In this document: positions 49,408-61,781 of the stretch, piece after piece
Numbering within the stretch: position 1 is the first letter of the stretch
Layout of the letters: every line of letters starts with the position of its first letter
Assembly: GCA_018907035.1 (NCBI GenBank)
Contig: JACCIC010000120.1
Coordinates: 766,001-830,000, forward strand
Direction: 5' to 3'
From: Sycobia sp. Sy_11
Lineage: Eukaryota > Arthropoda > Insecta > Hymenoptera > Epichrysomallidae
DNA: 64,000 nucleotides
Made by a program: the position numbers and the translations under genes
The notes under the pieces: generated by a model
The model's database searches: none
The model's input: only the letters and a program-made list of their open reading frames with translations
What the model was told of the DNA's origin: nothing

Positions 49408-51166
49408 AAAGACGAGGGAAAAATCCCATAAAAGACCGAGGAGACGAGATAATGAAGTATTATGTTTACGGAATTTAGGTGTTTTAGGGTCAAAATTGGT
49501 CGGCGAGGGTTGGGAGGGGGGGGGGCTGAGGCCGCGGAGAGCGTGCGAGCGAGCGAGAGAGAGAACGAGAGAGAGAGAGAGTGAGAGAGAGAGGGCAGTT
49601 CGTGGCGCCCGGAGGGACGGAACGCGCGCGCGCGCGCGCGGGCGTAATTATACGGTAGCTCGCGGCCATCTCCTCATCTCTTTCGTGAACCGTAAAACGA
49701 TCGCCGAGGGTAGGCGAGCGAAGCCACGTCGCTACCGGTCTTCCGTTTATAATAACCCGGGCTTACGCCGCATTTTAACGTAATAATGGCAGGGAGACGG
49801 GGAGGAAGGGGAGGGGGCACGAACGTTCGCGGAGTATATATACGGTTCGGCGGACGACGTATAGTCGCGGAGCTATGCCACGTCGCTGTAATGGCCAGCG
49901 CAGAATTAGCCCTGACACTGGGCAACTGTCAATCTGTCTCCGTCTAGATTGATAGATTTATCGATGTGCCCCTATGATTAACCGAACACGTGGTTGAGCT
50001 TGCTATTGCGGCCAGTTTATTCGGCTCCAGAAATTATCCCGTACAAGTATTGCAATACGTATGCATACCGGTACTCTTAAAGCCTCTCAGCGCTGTCGGC
50101 TTTCGCCGTTGACGGTTTTTTCACTTGAACATCGCGCGGCTTGGAGTTCGAGCCTGGAATAAAACCGACGGCTGTCTCTCTTAATCAAGTCTTCGGACAA
50201 CTCGGGCGCCGTTTATTCGTATTTTACCGGATCTCGGAGAAGAATTGGGCGTAAAGAGGTAATCAGTGCAAAAGTGCAAGGGGCTAATGTCGCGTGGTTT
50301 CTTTTACATTTGACGTTCAATCAGATCAGATCAATTCATCTCGTATGAAGTTTTTATTGTTTCATAAGGCCTTTTTAGCATTTTGAATATATCAATACCA
50401 TGGGATTTCCGACAATTTTCGGCATTCCTTAAATTCATACTCGTTTTTTGTTTATTTCCTCGAGTCGTTCAAGATCGTTAGGACTGTTTGCGACAATCCG
50501 CGTAAAAATAGACGCGATTAAATGTAACCTGGAATCCAGCCTAGTTACCAATATAGCCACGAGCTCGACTCTTCGATCGTATTAATAGATTCGGGACATT
50601 CGATAATCTATACATACTTAACATTTTGTGCAAGCTGAGAGTTTTAACCGAGGTATGCCGCCTCGTTTGTTTACGATCAACATTGGAGAATGCCTTGGCG
50701 TATCATCATTATTATCCCCATTCCGCCCCACGGCCGCGCGTGAGATGACATCGAAATAGTAGCATTTCGTCTCTCACATTCTATATATGTGTGTTTGTGT
50801 GTATGTGTGTGCGTGTATTATCTATCTCACTGGTGGTCAAATGTCGCGCGGCTCTATTTCTCCTTTACGACGCTTTTACCGTCCCGCGACCGTCGACCGT
50901 GCGCGGAAGCGCCACAGCGGGCGAAGTTTAAGCGCTCGTCGTGAATTTTCTATATATATATATATATATATATATATCGTCCGTTGCGTAAAACAAGTTT
51001 TTGGAATTAAATAATATTGGGCTACGTTTAATCGAGACGCGTTACGGGAAACGAATGGATAGTAAAGTGGCTTGTAAACTTTTTCTCTTTTTTTTTTTTT
51101 TATTTTACGGACTGCACGATAGAGGAACGTCATTCGCATCGAAGCTTCGTGAGTCTTGGCCGCGCC
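49403..51166. other. Intronic sequence, nothing recognised
   Basis: Purine-rich and GC-rich to 49900, AT-richer at 50280-50650, TA tract at 50951-50978. One AGATTGACAG site lies at 49926. Confidence 0.7.
49926..49935 (-). promoter_or_regulatory. Candidate Exd/Hth composite site
   Basis: The minus strand reads AGATTGACAG. The left neighbour also matches the 297-306 copy, since both read CAGATTGACAG on the minus strand. Confidence 0.3.
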
Positions 51167-51399
51167 TTGGGATAATTTTTTATTAATTTTATTTTTTTAT
51201 ATTATATAACGTCGCTCTATTTATGCTTCCAAATAGCGGTGCTAATCAGCGACGGAGATCTGCGATGTGTTTGTAAACAAAGCACATGTAAATAATTACA
51301 GCGGTGCCTGTGTCAATCGGCCGAGACCGGGATTCGAACTCGGATCACCGAGTTACAAGTCCTTCGCTCTAGCGATCGAGCCATCGTTGGGATAATTTT
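51167..51399 (-). mobile_element. tRNA-derived SINE insertion with 13-bp target-site duplication
   Basis: Read on the minus strand, the element starts at 51386 with a tRNA-like head. The A box region is TGGCTCGATCGC (51383 down to 51372), with a perfect GCTC/GAGC D-stem. The B box is GTTCGAATC (51339 down to 51331), matching GWTCRANNC exactly. The A-to-B start distance is 44 nt, as in a tRNA. About 120 bp of non-tRNA body follow, then an A/T-rich tail ending near 51180. Perfect 13-bp direct repeats TTGGGATAATTTT flank it at 51167-51179 and 51387-51399. The acceptor stem does not pair, so this is not a functional tRNA. The anticodon loop may be CTTGTAA (tRNA-Thr-like), but its stem is poor. 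The family was not identified. LINE-mediated retroposition is inferred. Confidence 0.85.
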
Positions 51400-52125
51400 A
51401 TTCGTTCGATATAAATGTTCGAGGCGAGCCTTTGTTTAATATTGAATGACTAAAATAGTTTCTTTACAAATGTGCCAGTAAAGAAACGTACCGCAATAAT
51501 CGGGTTTAATCGTAAATGAAAACGACGAGCGAAAAAGAGAAACCAGATGAAAAAACAAGCTTCGCACCGAGTGTAAACTGGAAAAGTTTGCATCTGACTG
51601 GGCGGTCGATATTCTACGACCATTGGTCCGGCATCATTGCCTATTTCGCGAAGCCACGTGAAAATATCGCGCGTAAACTACACGCGTCTTAACGTCCCCG
51701 CGCAACCGTGCCGTGCGCGCGACGCACTCGAAATTTTTTTTGTTGCGGTTTTTCTCGATTCACCGGGACGGCTCCTCTATCGCAACTCGCGCGTTCTTTA
51801 CGCCTCGCGCGAGCCCGGCGTTTTTTTTTTTTTTTTTTAACGGCGACGCCCCCACTGGAGCCGACGCGCTGGGGTTCAACGCCCGTGAACGTTCACCTCC
51901 GTGGGTCGGTGCTATATATATATATATATATAGGGAGGGTGTGAGAGGTGTGCCGAGCGACGACACCTCGCCGCCTCCGCCTCTGTATTACTTTTTACGA
52001 GAATAATACACAACGCTTAAAGGGATAAGGGATTAAAGCCGGCCACCTGGTCCTGATCCCACCCTCGCGCCTTGTACATCTTCGGGTGGGAGGGTTTATG
52101 CCAGGGGTGTCCCGAAGATATATAC

Positions 52126-52127
<2 letters not shown>

Positions 52128-52180
<53 letters not shown>
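52128..52180. repeat. (TA)n microsatellite
   Basis: About 26 TA units. A short CA run follows at 52236-52251. Confidence 0.96.
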
Positions 52181-52181
<1 letters not shown>

Positions 52182-52444
52182 TGACGAGATAGCTTAGAGT
52201 GCGTGTAGAGTAGCGTGCAGCGTCTACCACGAACCACACACACACACACACAAACACACATACATTCAGCTATTCTTCCCCATTTTTCAAAGGGCTGAAA
52301 ATCCTGCAGCTATTTATCTTGATTGAGGGAGTGGGGGAGAGCCGCTGTTTACGCTTTTTTTTTTCATTGCGTGTGCGCGAGTTTCGTCTCTTTCCATTTT
52401 CCTATCGATCTCCCGCGCTGAGTCCTATGCACGTTCGCGCGTTG

Positions 52445-52448
<4 letters not shown>

Positions 52449-52490
<42 letters not shown>
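52449..52490. repeat. (TA)n microsatellite
   Basis: About 21 AT units. Confidence 0.96.
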
Positions 52491-52492
<2 letters not shown>

Positions 52493-53084
52493 CGTTCGAA
52501 CTTAACGCGCGATGCAAATGAGAATTTTGACCCGGAACCATTGTGCCACTCTGCAACGGGCAAATCCGAAGCGCGCGGAAATAGTTGGCCGGCGCGTGTA
52601 CAGCGGCCCGTTTCGCTCGTCTCCCGATATGCTTACGAATAACTCTTTCGAGCGCGCGTTAAATAACAAGGACGATATTGTGGAGAAAAGGCTCCTCGAA
52701 AATTCGAGAAAAGCCGTCAGGTCGATCGCAAATCGTTCACGCGCGTCACGCGAAAAAAAGAACAGAGAGAAATACGCGCGGAACACAAGAGCAGATGAGG
52801 TGATAGAGGAGTAGTGGATATAAAGGAGTGGGTAGGTGGAGGGTGAAAAGTACCGCGTCGGCGCCCTTTAACCTTCAAACGCGCGACGCGCGATCGAGTT
52901 CGTCGAAAGACGCGCGAGCGCTTTGTGATTCCGAAGGGGCGTCGTAAACAACGGCCGCGCCCCGCGCTCTCCTCGCAGCCACGGTTCGCGTATATTAACT
53001 CGAGCTCAGCCGCGCGAATTCCCGCGCTCTTCGCCTTCTTTCCCTCCCTCGAACTCCGATTCGCTCCGACACGCTCACCTTTGC

Positions 53085-53088
<4 letters not shown>

Positions 53089-53121
<33 letters not shown>
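53089..53121. repeat. (CT)n microsatellite
   Basis: About 16 CT units. Confidence 0.95.
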
Positions 53122-53123
<2 letters not shown>

Positions 53124-54648
53124 GGCCTTCGCCAAAAATCCGAGAAAAAGCTCGGCGCCACTGTATCCGACTGAAAGGCTGGCGCGGGTCGCGATCGTAA
53201 ATAGTGACCAGCGCGTTGGAGGAGGAGGGGGCGATCCGTGAGCCGAGGTTGCGCGTGCTTACGCTCGTACGCATAGCGTTTTTGATTTTCCGCCGATGAC
53301 GCGTCCCTCTTGGATGCGAGTTTCTGTTCCTTTTTCGTGTCGAATCGATTCGCGCAGGCTACGAGAAGAAGTCTGAAGGAGGATAACAAATTTCCTGCCT
53401 ATTAGCAGGAAAGGAACTCTGCTTCCTGTACTGGGGATTCGATTGATAAAGTAATTTTGGATGGAATAATATTGCCCGGGTTTGAACCGGTGAATGTGAG
53501 AATGTTTGGATTCCTGAAGATATTCAATGCTTTTTTTTTATTTCCTAAGTGTGTGTATAATAATAGCGGGGATCAGATATAAAATATTGTGTTAAAAAAT
53601 TTTAAATTAAAAAATTTTGTTTTCTATTTCTGTTTGGAAAACAAAATAGACCAGATTTCAATAATTCAGCCATCAAATTTCTTTGATCAAAACAATACAT
53701 TGTACTTTATTCAAATATTTTTTAACTACATCCGAACAAATGAAAGGTTTGGTAATTATGTAAAATTATTCATATGCTATACATTTAATTAAAGTTACAT
53801 TTTATATTATTTATAAATAATAGTAATTACGAGCGTGTAAAAACGTTAGCTCTTCTTAGAATGGTACAAATAAACAACCAACGACAAGGGCCTCGTTTAC
53901 GGATAACTATGCTATACGTCTTACGCAACTGCCGACGCCCCCCCCCCCCAATGAAACAAATGCGCGCTTAAAATGAGAAATTGCCCCGCGTGTAATTGCC
54001 CCGAGCACGCGCAGCCGTGCGTTCCGGCGCGTCTTCATCGGCGGCCATTGTGCTGTAACGCGATGCTCAAAAGCCCGTTTTCCGATGTCTCTGGCAAAGC
54101 TCAATATTCGTCCTCTCCGCGCGCTATCGCGCAAATCTCATTGCGGCCATCGTTCGGGGCTGCGGTTAGATAGGGCAAGGGCACGGGTGGCGGAGGGGGA
54201 GGGGGCCAAATTTCACGGAAGCCGATCGAATCTCGCGGCGCGCGATTCAAGCCGGCGCATTCGAGCGAGTGGACGCGCGCTCGCCGAGGTATACGTATAA
54301 ACATATATTACACCGCTATATTTAAGCGTCAGATATATTCAGCGATTCGTTCGCGAATATGTATATATCTTTATATGCTACCGTGGTGTACGCTCCGCTT
54401 TGGAGGCGCGCGCGCGCGATTCCCAAAGTGAGCGTCTTCATTCCGCTCCCGAACCGGTCCGCCGTATATATAGACCTATACATTGGAGTCGGGGCTACGG
54501 ACGATAGGAGGGGGGTTGTAGGGGCGGTAGCTAACCGATCGTAAATACCGCCCGTACTTGCCATTCCTGTAAGACAATGGCTGATTATCTATCCGGCGCT
54601 ACTACCTTTTAAGTCACGAGAGGATGCCGCGCTCGGCTATCTTCGACT

Positions 54649-54651
<3 letters not shown>
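53122..54651. other. Intronic sequence, nothing recognised
   Basis: AT-rich at 53400-53900, GC-rich at 53930-54290. An isolated B-box-like GGTTCAAACC (minus strand) near 53473 lacks an A box. Confidence 0.7.

Positions 54652-54707
<56 letters not shown>
54652..54707. repeat. (TA)n microsatellite
   Basis: About 28 AT units. Confidence 0.96.
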
Positions 54708-54710
<3 letters not shown>

Positions 54711-57407
54711 GCGATACAAAGCTACATAGTTACATCGCGCTCGTATGCGGGGATCGATATACACGTGAACCTCGCGCCTCCTTCGGCCCTGCGACGCGCG
54801 CGCCCCGCTACCGGCCGTAACTTAAGCCCCCGCCGGCCGCCCTGCGCGGGACTTCGTCGTCATGTAACGAAGCATTATAACGACTCCGTGGGTAGCGTCT
54901 GACTTTTGACGGGCGCCTGCGTTGTCGGCCGTAGGAGCGTGCGCGTAAAATTTATAGGAACGAATTAATTAGCGCCGCTGCTGGTTAATGCCGTTAGTCG
55001 AGATCGCGACGAGAGCGCCCTCGTTAATTCGTATGGAGGAAGCTGGATCAAAAGGACACTGCAAAATATCGCCGAGGCTCTAATTGTCGATTAAAGATTA
55101 CGCGCTCGTTTCGCGTTGTATCGGTTGAGCATGGTTTATTGGATAAAATACAGATCTGAAAAACTCGATTCAATTGGATATTGTACATTTTCATAAGTAG
55201 AATAAGAGAAAATTTGCTTATTAATGTTATTTCAATATTAAAGGATAATGCACTTCTACTATAGTTTCGGACTTGTTACATGAAACTGAAAGTTGTTACT
55301 ATTAAGTCGATTTATTTTTCTAAATTTTATCGACCGTTTGCATTTTGCTCTATGCTGATGATCGGCGATAAACCTGTTATCCTCAACTATTTGTTTCAAA
55401 GAGGCATTATTAACAATTTTGAGAATCGAGCTATGCATTTTATAAAAGTAGCCTAAGTGAACGCATAAAAATTAGTGTATAATTGCTGGCAAAAATAGCT
55501 TAAATAATTAAGATTTACTTGGAGCGTCCTCCGAATACAGGATCTCCGCAAATTCCTGAAAAAATTGAACAAGGTTCACAAACAGAAATTTCCCATATAA
55601 ATTCTAAGCCTTCTCCACGGAGCATTCCGAACACTAGTTGGTTTTTATAACTGTTAATTTACCCGTTAACATATGAAAGCTTAAAACATCTTAAGACACT
55701 TATTTGGCTATGATTAGAGGAATACGTGAAAAACGGCTCGATGCCCGGCTCCATTGCCATTCCCGCGCGCTTCGCTTCGTGCACGGCTGCCGCTTCGTCG
55801 CACGACGTGCGTCGCACTCGTGCCCGCGCTCCCAACGTCGCGTACGCAGCAGCGGCCGCTCGCGCTCTTATTCAGTTGTCGATTAAAAGCCCCGAGGCCC
55901 GGCACCCGGGGCCAATCTGTCTCGGCGCATCGAGACCTCGCCCCTACCCCCGCCACCTTTCAACGCCTCGGCCGCGTCCTTCCGCTCGGCTGGCTTCCTT
56001 TGTCGGCCCCGCTGGCTGGTCGCACTGTTCTATCTCTCTCTCTCTCTCTCTCACCCTCTCCCCCCACCCCCACCCTGAATTAGATCAGCGCGGGGCCCGG
56101 GCATTCGAAGTGACACCGGCGCCTTCGTCGCGGAGAGCGGCGCGCGGCCCCCCCCCCCATTGTCATGCCTGCCGCGGTAATTGACTCCGATCGCGTGATT
56201 CGATTTGGATCGGTCTCGTTCTTTCTTTTCGCCCAGCGCCCGACCCCCCTTTCCCGCCTCGTTCCCGAATTCGTCGACTTCGTTAGGCTCAATTTCGGGG
56301 GAGGGGGCTCGGCGATTTCGAATGCGAGAAGCGGCGCGCGAGGCCGCGTCGATTCGCGGATCCGATGCCACATTGTCGTCGGGCCGGTGCGACGAGAATA
56401 AATTTCCGTGTGTCAATATATATATATATATACATATATATGTATATGTGTGATTGTGTGTGTGTGTGTGTGCGTGCGAAGGGAACTGGATAGCGTCATT
56501 GGCAGATAGACACGGAGATAGCGCCGCGATCGGCGCGGGCTTAAGAAATGGCCTGCTCGACTACAACTCGTATATACCGGCTAATGCGACCATTGTTGCT
56601 CGAGGAGGTTTCCGAAAGGATGCCCGCGGCCGGCTCGACGGAGCACACGGAGTCTTATTATCATCATCATTATTATCCCATCGAGGGCGAGAGCCTTGGG
56701 CACTGCGAGGCAGTGGCCCGTCGACGGGTCCTCCTCCCCCCCTCCCCCTCCCCATTCCCAACACACCGCCGCACGCTCTCGCAGCTAGTAGCGATGCTCG
56801 CGCGCGCGCGCGCGCGCTAATTAAAATCCCGGGGCGCATCGTCGAGTTTCAATTAATTTTCCCTCGCCAGGCGGCACTGGATAGAGGCGCGTATAACGAG
56901 GCGTTCAACGCTCAAGTTGCAGATTTTTCGCGAGTTACCCTTTCTCCGCTGGCGCTCCCCGCGCGCGGATAACGGAACGCGGCTCGGCTTTCCATTTCGC
57001 GGGTCTATATATATATAGCCTACGACGCAATTCGCGAAGAGCTCCTATATAATAATAATAATAACAATGACAATCTTATATACCACGGACTATATATATA
57101 TTAAAATTCACGGCGAAGCCGAGCGTTTAACCGTGAATATTGTACACCTGTAACGCAAGACGCTCTCCGGGTCGCGCTGTCGCCTCCCTCTCTCGCTTCT
57201 CCGCCACCTCCACCTCCTTCATCCCCCCCTCCCACAACCTCACCGAGACGCTCTGATGCGCTGTCGCGTGCACTGCGCTCGTGCCCGCGAATATCGGCGC
57301 TGCGGTCGGGCCGCACTTAACGAACGCTAAGTGCCTCGTTGCCGGAGACAAACCGCACACCGCCGCCACGCAGTCACCGCTTGTCCACCTATAATTCTTC
57401 TCCTTGG

Positions 57408-57410
<3 letters not shown>
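54708..57410. other. Intronic sequence, nothing recognised
   Basis: AT-rich at 55100-55730. GC-rich at 55740-56400 and 56500-56970, with a GC dinucleotide run at 56798-56818. No supported exon. Confidence 0.7.

Positions 57411-57454
<44 letters not shown>
57411..57454. repeat. (CT)n microsatellite
   Basis: About 22 CT units. Confidence 0.95.
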
Positions 57455-57459
<5 letters not shown>

Positions 57460-59845
57460 TGACTGTCAATGGCTCCCCCTGTTTCGCGCTGACTGCGGAA
57501 CAGCGCGAAAGACGCGGCGCACGGTGTGCAAGGGTCCGCGCGCCGCGACCGCATTCGCGCGCTCGTCGTCACCGACGCCCCTTTACGATGCTCTCGCGGG
57601 CTGCGGGCGTCACACAGGCGTTTACTGTACTCTATATGTATATAGACACGCCATGATGTACCGAAGGTGCTTTGACGATCTTATTTCGGTTGTTTCTCTC
57701 GTCGTGGAATCGTGTCTTATTTTCATAGAAAGTTTTGAAGGGAAACTTTGATAACTGTGTAATAGCTTAATGTAGTTGCCAATAGAAGGATTCAGGTCAT
57801 TTGTTTCTTGATAGAGACATTTTGTATTTAATTATTACGTACTATTCATACGTATCTTGAATTACATGTTGTATCTTCTTCTGTTTTTTAATTAAATAAT
57901 CTCCATTGCAATCGTTATTTCATATTTTGTTGATATAGTATCTCAATAAAACTGCTAGCTTTATTTTAAATAGAAAATTATTTTTATGAAAAACAGCATA
58001 TAATGTTCTACTCTGTTTGAGTAATTGGGATAGCCGTTTTGAAAAATATTCTTTGCAAATCAATTAACAGAATCAAAAAATAACATATTTGTTAAAATAT
58101 TCGCCGAAGAGGGTTTTTATTTTTACTATATGAAAAATATATACATATACATTACAATTGAAAATATTCACATTACAATGATATACTAAAAAATAATAAA
58201 GTATTCGGATGAAACGAATTTGTGAAACACATAGCAGTCTCATCATTTTCCTCTTTGTCTAAATCTCCCCAAAAAAACTTAACCATTCACTCTTTGCTAC
58301 AGCTTCAAGGCCCGTCAGAACCGTTCTTGTAAAAAATGCCTTTCGATTCCGGCCGCAAAGAAAAAAGAAATGCCAGAAAAAAATTGCTCTCCCATTCAAA
58401 CGAATCGGACTTTCCCCCTCCCCCGGGCGTACATATTTATAACCCGCGCCCAATCGGCCGAAGATCGTCGAGTTCGCGCACTGCCGCGTCGGAAGGAAAA
58501 AGGCAGCAGAGAGACAGAGAGCGAGTAGAGGAGGCGCGAAATAACCAAGCACCTCCCACTTCGCCCCGCGGCGCGGGAATGAATATAACGTACGCGTATG
58601 TACTAATAAACAGACGTGCAACGGCGGGGGGTCGCGGAACGTAACGCGTCCGGGGTTGCATCGAGCGCGCGATCCCCCGCCCAGCCCGCCCCATCCATAA
58701 CCATTAGGTGAGCGCGCGCGAGCGCAATTATAAACGCATTCGTTAGTCGGACGCGCGCGCGCCTGCGCGAGGCGACGAAAATAGACCGGGCTCGCGCGAA
58801 TAAATAATGAAGCGCCGGGGGAAGGAGGTGGCGAGGGGTAGGGGAGGAGAAGGAGCTCGAAACGATTTGCACGTGTCTTCGCCGCTTTATAGACGCCCCC
58901 TTATATATATGATATACATAAATATACAATTTCTCATGCCGTCTCTCCCATAAGCATACGCTACATACATAATTTTACTTCAGGGTACTCGCTCCGCCGG
59001 CTATATATATATATTATTTATTTTTTTATGAAATTACACGACTCCGATCAAGGGTCAGTCCTGAAAGAAGTGCGCCGGCCGTGCAATGAGTGCTGCTGGA
59101 CCAATAAAAGGAGCTTTAACGGGCCGCCGCGCACGCGGCCAAGGGGAAGGAATATATTTACAAGTATAAATCAGCTCCGCGCGAGTCTGTGCATATGCGC
59201 GAAATTGAAAAACTAGCTGGTAGCTCTCTCGAAGGCCTCGATTTTCATACACGGCCCAATTACCTCCCGGCTTATCGGGCCGTTGAAAACGCCTGCGTTC
59301 GAGCGTCGCAATGCACGCTCGTACTCTGTTGTATATGGATATCTAGAGCCAATACGCTCAGTAGCCCATTCCCAACTTTTATCCTCCATATGACTTTTAT
59401 CAAACGCCACGAGGAGCCCGCGTTCGCGACCTTACACGGACTTTGTCTCCTCCCGCAGAATGACCAGGTAGACTGTGTTGGAGCCAATTCGGGTGACTTG
59501 ATCACCGCAATCTCTGTCTTAGCGATTATTATATAGATTTTAGGCATAGAATTAACGAAAATCCTCCTCACGCTTTTTTATCGCTTATATTTATTCATCC
59601 GTTCGACTATATACTTAAGATTATTAGTACTTCACCTTTCTCTGACGCGTATTGGGCACTGGAACCCTTTGAACGAATAAATAAATGCAAATTCAAAATT
59701 GCATCTCTCGGGGATCTGACCTGCTTGCGGAAAACGCGATATAATAAAGCCCACGGGGGTTTGTTAAAGCGCCGTCCTCGTTGTCACGAATAAATCCGGC
59801 CCCGGTAAACCTTCGATAAATTGGAAAATTTCCGCAAAAATGGCT

Positions 59846-59850
<5 letters not shown>
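57455..59850. other. Intronic sequence, nothing recognised
   Basis: AT-rich at 57700-58320, GC-rich at 58420-58870. A C-rich CCATTAG|GTGAGC junction lies at 58707|58708. Confidence 0.7.

Positions 59851-59887
<37 letters not shown>
59851..59887. repeat. (TA)n microsatellite
   Basis: About 18 TA units. Confidence 0.95.
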
Positions 59888-59888
<1 letters not shown>

Positions 59889-60285
59889 CATGGCTCTGTA
59901 TGTATTATACCTTCGTTATCGCGCGCCACTCGAGATCTTTATCTCGCGAGCGTATCCCGAGATTGTATAACGAGTGCGCCATATTGCGGGGGACTTTATT
60001 TTCGTTCTTTTTTTTTCTTTTTTTTTTAATTTATTTAATTTTTTTTAAACCGCACCTATACTTTCTGCGAGACCCCGGCTTCGTTAATAAAGAATAACTG
60101 CGGCGAGGAGAGGAGCACGAGTCCCCGAGTACAAGGGGCGGCCACCTCGCCTCGTTATATTCGATATTAATAACGAGCGCTTGGCTCACCGTCCGGGATA
60201 TATAGAGATTGCGCCCGCACGCCAACCAGAAAGAGAGAGCGAGAGAGAGAGATTGAGTGCAGAAAGAGTTAAGGCAAAACTTATG

Positions 60286-60331
60286 TACACACACACACAC
60301 ACACACACACATACGCACACACACATATGTG

Positions 60332-60363
<32 letters not shown>

Positions 60364-60364
60364 T
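60286..60364. repeat. Compound (CA)n-(TA)n repeat
   Basis: CA at 60286-60311 with a second short CA run, then TA at 60338-60364. GA follows at 60666-60692. Confidence 0.93.
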
Positions 60365-60661
60365 CGGTTAAATGCGCGCACGAACACGCGAAAAGGATGC
60401 TGTGCGCGGTAGAATGATCGATCTCTCGCGTGCGGGCCGTCGAAATTCTGAATTTTTCGATTTCTCCCCTTCCCCGCCCCTCACCACCTTTTTCTTTGGT
60501 ACATGTGTGCATTTCTGCGCGTAAGTAAATGCACAGATATATCGAGTTTCAGACATCGCATGCAGATCGGAGGTAGGGTTAAGTATAAGTTTCGCAGCGT
60601 GAAATTAAACGTGCTGGTATATTTATCGGGTCGCCGATCTTGCTTATAAACAAGAGAGGGA

Positions 60662-60697
<36 letters not shown>

Positions 60698-61053
60698 ATG
60701 AACTGGTTTAAAATAATAATGTTTTTAGTAATTTTCATATCTTGAAAATTGAAATGTGCCGAAAAACGGCTTAACTTTCTATTTTTACCGCATATATAAT
60801 TGTGCGTTATCCATAGTTTTTTAGATTGTTGCCACAGATATCTGCTGAGTACATAGAATTTCAAAGGTTAAGGGAAAATTGTTTTACTACTTCTGTCCAA
60901 CAGCGCTTCCTATTAATCTTTGTCTCATCATCGGAGACATACTGACGATTACGAAAGACGCTTTAATTTTTCTGGAATGTATGTTACGGTCCTCGTATCA
61001 GTTTTATTTCACGACGTTCATCTGACCGAATGAGCAAGGAAATAATTCAATAA

Positions 61054-61073
61054 TAGAGCGATGCATCGCTCTA
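61054..61073. repeat. Perfect 20-bp palindrome
   Basis: TAGAGCGATG followed by CATCGCTCTA, fully self-complementary with no loop, in AT-rich single-copy-looking sequence. Confidence 0.9.
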
Positions 61074-61275
61074 AAATTCGAATTGCGCTTTTTAGTAAAT
61101 AATCGTTAAATACGTCGCGTCCTTTGACTCTCGCGTCAGCATCAGCGCGTCGTCGTCCGGTTTCGTGAAAACCGCTCGACCTTGCTCCCCGGTCGTGCCA
61201 ATGCAGAAGTTTGAAAACCCGTCGCTTCGTCGCACTGGTACGCTAGCCGTGCTCGAAGCGTAGACAATCGAATAG

Positions 61276-61310
61276 CTCTTCTTTTTCTCTCAGAATTTCT
61301 GAGGTACGTC
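61276..61310 (+). promoter_or_regulatory. Strong 3'ss/5'ss pair 10 nt apart: microexon or ratchet candidate
   Basis: CTCTTCTTTTTCTCTCAG ends at 61293. The 10 bases AATTTCTGAG follow, then GTACGTC from 61304. The AG at 61302-61303 could itself be the acceptor, giving a zero-length junction. Otherwise this is a 10-nt exon. A 10-nt coding insertion would shift the frame, so a coding role is unlikely. Confidence 0.35.
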
Positions 61311-61731
61311 AGCGTAAGCAAAGTGGAAATTATGAAATTTTCGACACAATCAATTATTTGATTATCGGACATTCTTTTAAACAGCCAAACATAAACCCAG
61401 CTTGTTTGAAGTCCCTTTATTATATACAAAAATAAATGGATCTCTAATCAACTTGTTTCTTGCTGCCATTTTAACTAACTATCCATCCTGACGCTTTGTT
61501 TCGTTTTATACAAATGGAGGTCCATATACGCACATTCTCTTCCCCCTCCCCCTTGCTTTCTCTCCTCTATAACAGCGGTCCCGGCGACTGCTGTCGACTA
61601 TCAATCCCCCCCCCCTTCTTTCCCCATACCACGGGTAGTAATAACGGGCAACGACAGCGCGAGAGAAGGCAATAACGCTAATAACGATATACGTCGAGAA
61701 TGAGCGATCGCGGGACTCGACTGAAAAAGCC

Positions 61732-61732
<1 letters not shown>

Positions 61733-61777
<45 letters not shown>
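61733..61777. repeat. (GA)n microsatellite
   Basis: About 22 GA units. Confidence 0.95.

Positions 61778-61781
<4 letters not shown>

Larger units (their letters stand above)
60693..61732. other. AT-rich intronic sequence
   Basis: Contains the 20-bp palindrome at 61054-61073 and the paired splice-like signals at 61293/61304. No recognised coding sequence. Confidence 0.7.

Noticed and set aside
51325..51386. Functional tRNA gene (Thr-like anticodon)
   Set aside because: The acceptor stem does not pair and the anticodon stem is poor. The TSD and tail show a SINE instead.
53465..53490. tRNA-like B box GGTTCAAACC on the minus strand
   Set aside because: Only a 4-bp stem, no A box or D-arm at the right distance, and no TSD. 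Probably chance.
59440..59490. Nine-base microexon between CTCCCGCAG and GTAGAC
   Set aside because: The donor is weak and there is no supporting homology.
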